This document shows, piece by piece, positions 53,331 to 60,651 of a stretch of DNA of 64,000 bases. The position numbers and the translations under genes were made by a program. Source of the stretch: Chryseobacterium sp. PMSZPI (GTDB lineage: Bacteria; Bacteroidota; Bacteroidia; Flavobacteriales; Weeksellaceae); NCBI RefSeq assembly GCF_002835665.1, contig NZ_PIZV01000077.1, forward strand, positions 1 through 64,000. The letters run 5' to 3'. A model generated the notes under the pieces. It saw only the letters and a program-made list of their open reading frames with translations. It ran no database searches and was not told the origin of the DNA. The number at the start of each line of letters is the position of its first letter. The first letter of the stretch is position 1.

Positions 53331-53924
53331 ATGAACATCTACTCATATCATGGTATTCGTCCTATTATCAAACCTTCTGCTTATATCCATCCACAGGCAG
53401 TGATTATTGGGAATGTGGAAATTGGTGAAGAAGTATATATTGGTCCCAACGCGGTGATCCGTGGAGACTGGGGGAAAATTATCATTAAAGATGGAGCCAA
53501 TGTACAGGAAAATTGTACTCTTCATGTTTTCCCCAATATAGAAACAATTTTAGAAGAATCTGCTCATATCGGACATGGAGCAATTATTCATTCCGGACAT
53601 ATCGGAAAAAACTGTTTGATCGGAATGAATTCTGTGGTAATGGATAAAGCTTATATAGGTGCCGAAAGTATTGTCGGAGCCTTAGCTTTTGTACCTGCCA
53701 ATTTTAGATGTGAACCCAGAAAATTGATTGTAGGAAGTCCCGCAAAAATTATCCGCGATGTTTCTGATGAGATGATCCATTGGAAAACAGAAGGAACCAA
53801 ATTATACCAGGAATTGGCAAGAGAAGGTAAAGAAGCTATTCTTCCTTGTGAACCATTTACAGAGTATGTTCAGCAGACTCCTACAAAGATTGTAGATTAC
53901 AGTATTTGGGATGATGTGAAATAA
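53331..53924 (+). CDS. paaY: PaaY-like gamma-carbonic-anhydrase family protein
   Basis: The 197-residue protein is a left-handed beta-helix of hexapeptide repeats (VIIGNVEIGEEVYIGPNAVIRGDWG, NLIGMNSVV-like CLIGMNSVVMD). The histidines in CTLHVF and HIGHGAIIHSGHIG are the zinc ligands of the gamma-carbonic-anhydrase fold. In paa clusters this family is PaaY, a thioesterase that removes a toxic hydroxy-cycloheptatriene-type CoA dead-end. The C-terminal helix (KIVDYSIWDD) is typical of PaaY. Assignment rests on fold plus context. Confidence 0.87.
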   Translation: MNIYSYHGIRPIIKPSAYIHPQAVIIGNVEIGEEVYIGPNAVIRGDWGKIIIKDGANVQENCTLHVFPNIETILEESAHIGHGAIIHSGHIGKNCLIGMNSVVMDKAYIGAESIVGALAFVPANFRCEPRKLIVGSPAKIIRDVSDEMIHWKTEGTKLYQELAREGKEAILPCEPFTEYVQQTPTKIVDYSIWDDVK

Positions 53925-53940
53925 GGATAATACACAAACC

Positions 53941-53973
53941 AAACCTAACAGGTTTTCGAAATCTGTTAGGTTT
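53941..53973. repeat. 33-bp REP-like palindrome, family 2, copy 1
   Basis: AAACCTAACAG and CTGTTAGGTTT are perfect outer arms, and the inner GTTTTCGAAAT continues the symmetry with mismatches. It is related to the palindrome at 54164-54196 and is the same length. Confidence 0.78.
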
Positions 53974-53997
53974 AAATGTGAACACTATATTTAAAAG

Positions 53998-54151
53998 ATG
54001 ATTAACACAGAAAATTTTGAATTTGAAGGTAAATCCTGAAAAAGAAAGTAAATTGAATAGAAAGGAAATCATGCAGTATTTTGATTCGGTAGAAGTTTTT
54101 AGAAATTATCATCAATCTACTATTGAGTATGACTTTTTAAATTTTGAATAA
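53998..54151 (+). pseudogene. Short degraded coding remnant between two palindromes
   Basis: Two overlapping frames look coding-like. One reads MINTENFEFEGKS and stops at once. The other is open from 54002 to a TAA at 54149 and reads VNPEKESKLNRKEIMQYFDS followed by VEVFRNYHQS and YDFLNFE. No good start codon precedes the second frame except an internal ATG at 54071. It may be the frameshifted remnant of a small gene. I cannot name it, and chance is possible. Confidence 0.3.
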
Positions 54152-54163
54152 TTGCTAATAATC

Positions 54164-54196
54164 AAACCTAACGGGTTTTTAAAACCCGTTAGGTTT
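54164..54196. repeat. 33-bp REP-like palindrome, family 2, copy 2
   Basis: AAACCTAACGGGTTTT and AAAACCCGTTAGGTTT are perfect 16-base arms around a single T. It ends 13 bases before the esterase start codon. Confidence 0.85.
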
Positions 54197-54209
54197 AATA
54201 AAATTAAAT

Positions 54210-55037
54210 ATGATTAAAAAAATTGTGCTTGCATGCAGCATAATGTTTGCGGTGGGTTGTACGTTATCAGCACAGACCGTTACTACAAAACCGCTTACAA
54301 TAGGAGAAGTGAGGACCATTAAGTCTAAAACATTAAATGAAGACAGAACGCTGAATATTTATCTGCCTCAAGGATTTGATAAAGCAAAATCATATCCGGT
54401 GATCTATCTTTTGGATGGAAGTATAAATGAAGACTTTATCCACGTTTCAGGACTAGTACAATTCTTTAATGAAATGTATTCTATGCCGGAAACCATTGTA
54501 GTGGGAATTGCCAACGTGGATAGAAAAAGAGACTTTACTTTCCATACAGATATAAAGGATCTTCAGAAAGACTATCCTACAACCGGACATTCCGATAAGT
54601 TTATTGCGTTTTTGGAAAAAGAATTAAAACCATATATAGAAAGTCAATTTAAAACGACAGACAAATATTTGTTTGGACAATCTTTAGGAGGGCTTTTAGC
54701 AACAGAAATTCTTTTGAAAAAGCCGGAGATGTTTGATAATTATTTCATCATTAGCCCGAGTTTATGGTGGGATGATGAAAGCTTATTAAAGCAAGCCGGA
54801 CAGTTACTTGCCAAATCCCAGGATACTAAAAAGTTTGTTTACGTTTCAGTGGGAAAAGGTGAACACCCGGTAATGGTAAAAGATGCAGAAGATTGGTACG
54901 ATGTTCTGAAAAAGGCTAATAAGAAAAATTGGACAGTGGAATATAAAATGATGGAAACGGACAATCATGCTACGATTCTTCACAGAAGTTTATATGAAGG
55001 ATTGGTAAAAAAGTTTCCATATCAGGAACCAAAATAA
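54210..55037 (+). CDS. Esterase of the alpha/beta-hydrolase (PF00756-like) family, exported
   Basis: The 275-residue protein has a signal peptide (IVLACSIMFAVGCTLSAQ), possibly a lipoprotein signal because a Cys is present. An esterase-D-like domain follows, with NIYLPQGFDKAKSYPVIYLLDG, the nucleophile elbow GQSLGG and the His motif TDNHATILH. Such proteins hydrolyse esters including siderophores and acylated sugars; the substrate here is unknown. It lies between paaY and paaZ and is bounded by repeats, so it is likely an insertion into the cluster and not a pathway enzyme. Confidence 0.82.
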   Translation: MIKKIVLACSIMFAVGCTLSAQTVTTKPLTIGEVRTIKSKTLNEDRTLNIYLPQGFDKAKSYPVIYLLDGSINEDFIHVSGLVQFFNEMYSMPETIVVGIANVDRKRDFTFHTDIKDLQKDYPTTGHSDKFIAFLEKELKPYIESQFKTTDKYLFGQSLGGLLATEILLKKPEMFDNYFIISPSLWWDDESLLKQAGQLLAKSQDTKKFVYVSVGKGEHPVMVKDAEDWYDVLKKANKKNWTVEYKMMETDNHATILHRSLYEGLVKKFPYQEPK

Positions 55038-55042
55038 ATTAT

Positions 55043-55144
55043 AAATGTAACAATATACCAATGTAAAAATGTAACAAGCACTGTCATGCTGAGCGAGCTC
55101 AAAGCATCTATTGGTAAACTGTTAGATTGATGCATTGTTAAATT
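55043..55144. repeat. AACAATATACCAATG-type hairpin with a second repeat nested in its loop
   Basis: The left arm AAATGTAACAATATACCAAT and the reverse complement of the right arm, AATTTAACAATGCATCAATC followed by TAACAGTTTACCAATA, are related inverted repeats. The loop (55078-55108) contains TGTCATGCTGAGCGAGCTC, a member of the other dispersed family seen inside clpB. It occupies the whole gap from the esterase stop to just before paaZ. Confidence 0.6.
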
Positions 55145-55153
55145 AAATATTAT

Positions 55154-57649
55154 ATGGAAAAATTAAAAAACTATATCTACGGACAATGGGTAGAAGGTAC
55201 CGGAAACGGAACTCCTTTATACAATGCCGTTACGGGAGAGCAGGTTGCTGTTTCCGATACAGAAGGGCTTAACTTTGAACAAGCTCTTGATTACGGCAGA
55301 ACAGTAGGATATAAAAACCTTTCTTCAATGACGTTCTATGATCGCGGAGAAATGTTGAAAAAAGTAGCACTGTACCTACTGGAAAGAAAGAAAAAATATT
55401 ACGAATTATCATATAAAACAGGAGCTACACATGTTGATTCATGGGTAGATATTGAAGGAGGTTTCGGAACCTTCTTTACCTATTCCGGATTGGCGAAAAG
55501 GATGCTTCCTAATACTCCCTTCTGGGTGGATGGGGATACTCAGAAGATTTCAGCGAATGGAACCCATTTGGGAACTCATATTTTGACACCAAGTGAAGGC
55601 GTTTCTATACAGATCAATGCCTACAACTTTCCAGTTTGGGGAATGTTGGAAAAGTTATCTACATCATTGTTGGCAGGGGTACCATCTATCGTGAAACCAT
55701 CTCCTTTTGGATCGTATCTTACCAATGCAGTTTTTCAGGATATGATCGAAAGCGGAGTATTACCTGAAGGAGCTGTGCAATTAGTCTGTGGAGAACCTGG
55801 AAATATTCTGGATTACGTTCAGGATGGCGATTCCGTATTATTTACAGGATCTGCCACGACAGGAAGAAAGCTTAAATCACTTCCATCAATTGCCGGAAAT
55901 GCAGTTCGTTTCAATATGGAAGCCGATTCTTTAAACTGTTCAATCCTTGGGCTGGAAGCAAAACCCGGAACACCGGAATTTGATTTATTCATCAAAGAAG
56001 TTCGTAACGAAATGACCACAAAAGCAGGTCAGAAATGTACAGCCATCAGAAGAATCATTGTTCCTGAGCATTTAATTGGTGACGTTCAGAATGCTTTATC
56101 AAAGGCTTTAGACCAAACAAAAATTGGAAACCCATTAAGCAGAGAAACCAGAATGGGATCTTTGGTAGGAAGACAGCAGTATGAGGAGGTTCTTAGGAAA
56201 GTCAATATTTTAAAATCAGAAACGGAACTTGTTTATGACGGAAAGCATGAACTGGTAGATGCAAGCTATGAAAATGGAGCATTTATGAGTCCAAAGTTAT
56301 TCCTGAACGATAAACCTTTCGAAAAAAATATCTCCCATGATGTAGAAGCCTTTGGACCGGTATCCACATTAATGCCGTACAAAGATGCAGAAGAAGCAGC
56401 TGCTTTGGCAAAAAGAGGAAAAGGAAGTTTGGTGGGATCCATTATTTCTCATGACGAAAACTTTATTGCAGAAACTTCATGGAAAATGGCTTCCCAACAC
56501 GGAAGAATTTTTGTTTTGAACAGAGATAATGCTAAAGAAAGTACAGGTCATGGTTCACCGCTTCCGACATTGATGCACGGAGGTCCTGGTAGAGCAGGTG
56601 GTGGAGAAGAAATGGGCGGACTGAACGGCCTTCATTTCTTCTTACAAAAAACAGCCATTCAGGGATCTCCGGATGTTTTGAAGGCTATTACTAAAATTTA
56701 TCAACAAGGGGCAGAGAAAAAATTCTCAGATAAACACCCTTTCCAGAAATACTTTGAAGAAGTTGAGGTAGGAGATTCTTTAGAAACAGCAGGAAGAACC
56801 GTTACAGAAGCAGATATTGTAAACTTCTCTAATGTTTCATGGGATCATTTCTATGCACATACTGATGCTACAAGTTTAACCGGAACCATCTTCGATAAAA
56901 CCGTAGCTCATGGGTATTTTATTCTTTCAGCTGCTGCAGGATTATTTGTTTCCGGTAAAAAAGGACCTGTTATTGCCAATTACGGATTAGAAGAATGTAG
57001 TTTCTTTAAACCTGTATATGCCGGTGATACCATTACCGTATATTTAACGGCAAAAGAAAAAATCAATAGAGGGGTAAAAGGAAGAAATATTCCTTCAGGA
57101 GTGGTGAAATGGTTAGTTGAAGTTGTGAATCAAAGAGATGAGGTAGTTTGTGTAGCAACGATTTTAACATTGGTAGCTAAACAATCTCCTTTTATTGATC
57201 TGAACGTGAAAAACATTCAAAAGATTCTGAGTGGAATAACAGAAAGTACACCTGCACTTTGGGGGAAAATGTCTCCACAACAAATGATTGAACATTTAGA
57301 GCAAGGAGTACTGGTAAGTTTGGGAGAGCCTGAAGCAGAGAAATGTTATACACCAGAAGAGCATCTTGAAAAATGGCAAGATTCCCTTTACAGTCACAGA
57401 GCCATGCCAAAAGAGTTTACTGCGCCGTTCCTGCCTCAGGATGGTTCACTTCCGGAATTGACTCATAAAAATTTGGAAGCTGCAAAACAATCATTCATTG
57501 AGAACTTGAAGAGATTTGTGATTTACTATAAAGAAAATCCGCAGGCGGAGCATATGAATTTTGTATTCGGAAAACTAAATAAAGAGATGTGGGAATTAAT
57601 GCATAAAAAACATTTTACCCATCATTTCGAACAGTTTGGATTGATTTAA
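55154..57649 (+). CDS. paaZ: PaaZ: oxepin-CoA hydrolase / aldehyde dehydrogenase, with extra C-terminal domain
   Basis: Residues 1 to about 510 form the aldehyde dehydrogenase (PSEGVSIQINAYNFPVWGM, the Glu in FNMEADSLN, the nucleophile in TKAGQKCTAIRR). About 530-680 is the MaoC-like hydratase (FSNVSWDHFYAHTDA, VAHGYFILS). Together they open oxepin-CoA and oxidise the resulting aldehyde. The protein is 831 residues against about 681 in E. coli. The extra 148 residues (from NVKNIQKIL) resemble DUF1569/DinB-like four-helix proteins (WGKMSPQQMIEHLEQG, FGKLNKEMWELMHKKHFTHH), with histidines that could bind a metal. Confidence 0.95.
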   Translation: MEKLKNYIYGQWVEGTGNGTPLYNAVTGEQVAVSDTEGLNFEQALDYGRTVGYKNLSSMTFYDRGEMLKKVALYLLERKKKYYELSYKTGATHVDSWVDIEGGFGTFFTYSGLAKRMLPNTPFWVDGDTQKISANGTHLGTHILTPSEGVSIQINAYNFPVWGMLEKLSTSLLAGVPSIVKPSPFGSYLTNAVFQDMIESGVLPEGAVQLVCGEPGNILDYVQDGDSVLFTGSATTGRKLKSLPSIAGNAVRFNMEADSLNCSILGLEAKPGTPEFDLFIKEVRNEMTTKAGQKCTAIRRIIVPEHLIGDVQNALSKALDQTKIGNPLSRETRMGSLVGRQQYEEVLRKVNILKSETELVYDGKHELVDASYENGAFMSPKLFLNDKPFEKNISHDVEAFGPVSTLMPYKDAEEAAALAKRGKGSLVGSIISHDENFIAETSWKMASQHGRIFVLNRDNAKESTGHGSPLPTLMHGGPGRAGGGEEMGGLNGLHFFLQKTAIQGSPDVLKAITKIYQQGAEKKFSDKHPFQKYFEEVEVGDSLETAGRTVTEADIVNFSNVSWDHFYAHTDATSLTGTIFDKTVAHGYFILSAAAGLFVSGKKGPVIANYGLEECSFFKPVYAGDTITVYLTAKEKINRGVKGRNIPSGVVKWLVEVVNQRDEVVCVATILTLVAKQSPFIDLNVKNIQKILSGITESTPALWGKMSPQQMIEHLEQGVLVSLGEPEAEKCYTPEEHLEKWQDSLYSHRAMPKEFTAPFLPQDGSLPELTHKNLEAAKQSFIENLKRFVIYYKENPQAEHMNFVFGKLNKEMWELMHKKHFTHHFEQFGLI

Positions 57650-57673
57650 TTCAAAATAAGATATAAATTTATT

Positions 57674-57705
57674 GTCCCTTTCATTAAATTGAAAGGGACT
57701 TTTTT
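57674..57705 (+). terminator. Terminator of the paa cluster
   Basis: GTCCCTTTCA pairs perfectly with TGAAAGGGAC and is followed by seven T residues. It ends the paa transcript after paaZ. Confidence 0.9.
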
Positions 57706-57723
57706 TGTTAACTATTAACTCTT

Positions 57724-57756
57724 AACCATGTCAAGGTTCAAAACCTTGACATGGTT
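57724..57756. repeat. 33-bp REP palindrome, family 1, left of transposase
   Basis: AACCATGTCAAGGTT and AACCTTGACATGGTT are perfect 15-base arms around CAA. It lies 32 bases upstream of the REP-associated transposase gene and matches the solo copy at 959-993. Confidence 0.88.
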
Positions 57757-57787
57757 GACGAAGGTTTCTAAATAAAAACACACAAAG

Positions 57788-58402
57788 ATGGTAGATATTA
57801 GAACTACTCCAATTGAGGCAGATCGTTTTTACCATATTTATAACCGTGGCATTAACGGTGAAAATATTTTTAAATCAGAACGGAATTATTTATTCTTTCT
57901 AAATAAAGTGTCTGAATTTCTTATTCCTGTATGTGATGTTTATGCATATTGTCTGATGCCCAATCATTTTCATCTTTTAGTAAGGATAAAATCTGATTCT
58001 GAATTAAGCAACATTGCTAAAGTTCAAAACCTTGTCAAGGCTATGGACGCAGGTCTTCATTCTCCACAAAATATTTTCTCAAAACAATTCTCCCGGGTTT
58101 TCAACTCTTACTCCCAAGCTTTTAATAAAGAAAATAAAAGGCATGGTGCTCTTATTGAATCTCCTTTTAAAAGAAAATTGATTTTATCGGATAAATATTT
58201 AATGAATGTGATTATTTACATTCATCAGAACCCGCAAAATCATTTCTTAATTCATGAATTCTCAAAATATAACTTTTCCTCTTATCAATCCATTTTGAGT
58301 ACATCGAAGACTGTGTTGAAGAGAGATGAGGTTATTGAATTATTTGATGGTAAAGAAAATTTTATAATGTCTCATCAAAAATCAGTTGATTTTGAGTTTT
58401 AA
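57788..58402 (+). CDS. REP-associated tyrosine transposase (RAYT, Y1_Tnp family)
   Basis: The 204-residue protein has the N-terminal FYHIYNRGINGENIF, the HUH metal motif in CLMPNHFHLLVRIK and the catalytic Tyr in IIYIHQNPQNH. Members process single-stranded REP hairpins, as TnpA-REP does in E. coli. The gene is flanked at both ends by related palindromes, so it is a complete RAYT/REP unit. The enzyme probably recognises the AACCATGTCAAGGTT palindrome and could have spread the copy at 0.96 kb. The length is typical and no disruption is seen. Confidence 0.9.
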   Translation: MVDIRTTPIEADRFYHIYNRGINGENIFKSERNYLFFLNKVSEFLIPVCDVYAYCLMPNHFHLLVRIKSDSELSNIAKVQNLVKAMDAGLHSPQNIFSKQFSRVFNSYSQAFNKENKRHGALIESPFKRKLILSDKYLMNVIIYIHQNPQNHFLIHEFSKYNFSSYQSILSTSKTVLKRDEVIELFDGKENFIMSHQKSVDFEF

Positions 58403-58408
58403 CATCCT

Positions 58409-58436
58409 CGCCAAGGTTTTAAACCTTGACATGGAT
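58409..58436. repeat. REP palindrome, family 1, right of transposase (partly degraded)
   Basis: CAAGGTTT-T-AAACCTTG (58412-58428) is a perfect core followed by ACATGGAT, so the right half matches the family. The outer left arm has diverged (CCTCGC in place of CATGT). Confidence 0.75.
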
Positions 58437-58485
58437 TGATTATCTTTACAGCACAATCACAATCTCATTTATTTAAAAATAAAAT

Positions 58486-59010
58486 ATGGAATTACACTTT
58501 TTCAAAGACTTTGATTTTACTAATTTTTGGAATGAAAGTACTTATTCACAAAGAGATTATATAGAAGAATTTCCGGATGACAAATTGATTACTTCAATCG
58601 AAGAAGAATTGGGATATAAACTTCCTGCATCCTATATTGAGCTGATGAGAATTCAAAATGGAGGTTTGGTAGATAAAGACAGTTTCCCTACTACAATAGG
58701 TACTTCCTGGGCTGAAGATCACATTGCCATTACCGGAATTATGGGAATCGGAAGAGAGAAAACGTATTCAATTTGTGGAGAGCTAGGTAGCCAATTTATG
58801 ATAGAAGAGTGGGGATACCCAAATGATGGGGTGTATATCTGTGATTGTCCGTCTGCAGGACATGATATGATCTTACTGGATTATTCTAAATGTGGCAAAT
58901 CCGGAGAACCTGAAGTCGTACATGTCGATCAGGAATATGAGTATAAAAAGACTTTTCTTGCCAAAGACTTTGAAACTTTTATTAAAGGTTTAAAAACTGA
59001 TGAAGACTAA
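58486..59010 (+). CDS. SMI1/KNR4 (SUKH) family protein
   Basis: The 174-residue protein has the SUKH pattern: ITSIEEELGYKLPASYIELMRIQNGG near the start, GIMGIG in the middle, and the late segment ICDCPSAGHDMILLDYSKCG. SUKH proteins are often immunity proteins against contact-dependent or other nuclease toxins. No toxin gene is seen beside it, so it may be an orphan immunity gene or have another role. It follows the RAYT unit by about 50 bases, in the accessory part of the window. Confidence 0.82.
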   Translation: MELHFFKDFDFTNFWNESTYSQRDYIEEFPDDKLITSIEEELGYKLPASYIELMRIQNGGLVDKDSFPTTIGTSWAEDHIAITGIMGIGREKTYSICGELGSQFMIEEWGYPNDGVYICDCPSAGHDMILLDYSKCGKSGEPEVVHVDQEYEYKKTFLAKDFETFIKGLKTDED

Positions 59011-59021
59011 AATTCAATATT

Positions 59022-59714
59022 TCAACGAATAGGTATTTCCTTATTTTTTAGGAAGCGGAAATAACAATATACAAGGAATGGTAATGCAAAGATTTGAAAT
59101 AGAAAAACAAGCAAAGAAACTATTCCTTCAAGATGATTCTCGTTGGACTTAATTAGCAATTGCTTACCCAACGGACCGTTGGAGAACACTACAATATTTA
59201 ATAAATTCCAACCTAAATGGAGCCCGATAGGAAGATAAAGAGATCTTGTTTTTGCAAAAGCATAAGCCAACATCAATCCAAAAATACCTGTCATTACAAA
59301 AATAATTCCCATTTGGAAAAAATTGCCAAAAGCATTGTAAGAGAACCAATGATAAATTCCGAAACAGATCGCAGAAAAGATACATGCTTTTTTATTTCCC
59401 CATTTTTCAATTGCAAAATACAATAAAACACCCCTGAAAAGCAATTCTTCAAACAAGACTGATTTTAAAGTCCACCAAATACCCATTAATATGGATTTCA
59501 TTGTCAATTGTTGATGGAGAACCCAACTGTTATTGATAAATGTAGTGGTCATAAGATGATAGAATGTGCAGGAAATTACGGCCAATAAAAAGCCAACTCC
59601 GAAATAAACAATTCTCTTTTCAGTAGGTCGCAATCCTAAAACAGAAAGATTCTTTTTGGCGATGAAGTGAAGTAAAAGCCATGAAATAGTAAGTTCAATG
59701 ATAATTCCAATCAT
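59022..59714 (-). CDS. CPBP family intramembrane glutamic protease
   Basis: The 230-residue membrane protein has about seven or eight helices and the three CPBP motifs: LFEELLFRGVLLYF, FGIYHWF and LHLGWNLLN. CPBP (Abi) proteases cleave within membranes; members process prenylated proteins, give immunity to bacteriocins or act in signalling. The substrate is unknown. It converges with the SUKH gene, with about 11 bases between the stops. Confidence 0.85.
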   Translation of the reverse strand: MIGIIIELTISWLLLHFIAKKNLSVLGLRPTEKRIVYFGVGFLLAVISCTFYHLMTTTFINNSWVLHQQLTMKSILMGIWWTLKSVLFEELLFRGVLLYFAIEKWGNKKACIFSAICFGIYHWFSYNAFGNFFQMGIIFVMTGIFGLMLAYAFAKTRSLYLPIGLHLGWNLLNIVVFSNGPLGKQLLIKSNENHLEGIVSLLVFLFQIFALPFLVYCYFRFLKNKEIPIR

Positions 59715-59923
59715 AAGTTAATAGTTTTTGTTAATAAAATGAACTTCAGCATCTTCTTTTCACTGAAAACGAAGTTACGGAAAAAGATAAAGACTTTGAC
59801 CTTTATTTTTTATCAAGTATTCAGATCCGTTGCAGTACAAAAATATTATCATTAAATTTCAATCATAAAGTAAAAGCCAATGGATATAATAAAAGATATT
59901 CTTATTGTTTCGAAATAATTGCC

Positions 59924-60610
59924 ATGAATAAAACCTTTGCAGACGAAGTCATTGATTTTAATAAAAACCTTACCTACTCAAACGAATTGCCGGAAGGATT
60001 TGAGGTACTTAATCCATACCTGAATAACCCTGAAACAATGATGGTAATGCAAAAATTCTATCATAAATACTATAATGACTCCAACAAAAGAAAATTCATG
60101 ATTGGCATTAATCCAAGCCGTCATGGAGCAGGCGTTACAGGAGTTCCATTTACCGATACCAAAAGATTGGATAGCGTATGTGGTATACAAATGAAATCGG
60201 TACATACCCACGAAGTGTCCTCTGTTTTCATGTATGATATGATTGCAGAATATGGAGGGGCAGATCTATTTTATAAAGACGTTTATATTAATTCTCCATT
60301 TCCCCTGGCTATTGTAAGAAAAACAAAAAATGGATGGCTCAATGCCAATTACTACGATGATAAAAAGCTTTTTGCTGTTGTAAAAAATTTTATGATTGAT
60401 TCATTAGAAAAGCATATCAGTCTGGGCCTTGACACTTCTGAAGTTTTTATTCTGGGGAAAAAGAACGCTGATTTTATTTCAATATTAAATAAGGAAGCCA
60501 AATTGTTTGATAAAATGACGGTTTTGGAACATCCCCGATATATACAGCAATACAAATCGAAAGAGAAACAGTTGTATATCGATAAATACATTTTGGCATT
60601 GAAAAAATAA
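59924..60610 (+). CDS. SMUG2-type uracil-DNA glycosylase family protein
   Basis: The 228-residue protein resembles the SMUG2 subgroup: RKFMIGINPSRHGAGVTGVPFTDTKRL in the glycosylase motif-1 position, and the C-terminal loop TVLEHPRYIQQYKSKEKQLYIDKYI. Such enzymes remove uracil or oxidised pyrimidines from DNA, although activity of this subgroup has been little studied. It lies 41 bases upstream of the helicase gene on the same strand, so the two probably form an operon. Confidence 0.8.
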   Translation: MNKTFADEVIDFNKNLTYSNELPEGFEVLNPYLNNPETMMVMQKFYHKYYNDSNKRKFMIGINPSRHGAGVTGVPFTDTKRLDSVCGIQMKSVHTHEVSSVFMYDMIAEYGGADLFYKDVYINSPFPLAIVRKTKNGWLNANYYDDKKLFAVVKNFMIDSLEKHISLGLDTSEVFILGKKNADFISILNKEAKLFDKMTVLEHPRYIQQYKSKEKQLYIDKYILALKK

Positions 60611-60651
60611 AATTGATGTTGCCAGATTTGTTTTTTTATTAAATTCGGGTT

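Noticed and set aside
58019..58041. A REP-like half-palindrome (GTTCAAAACCTTGTCAAGG) inside the RAYT gene
   Set aside because: It encodes part of a normal conserved region (VQNLVKAMDAG), its other arm is missing, and resemblance to the flanking REP may be chance.
58486..59010. SMI1/KNR4 gene as part of a polymorphic toxin-immunity cassette
   Set aside because: No toxin gene, secretion-system gene or repeated immunity genes are adjacent, so only the family assignment is kept.
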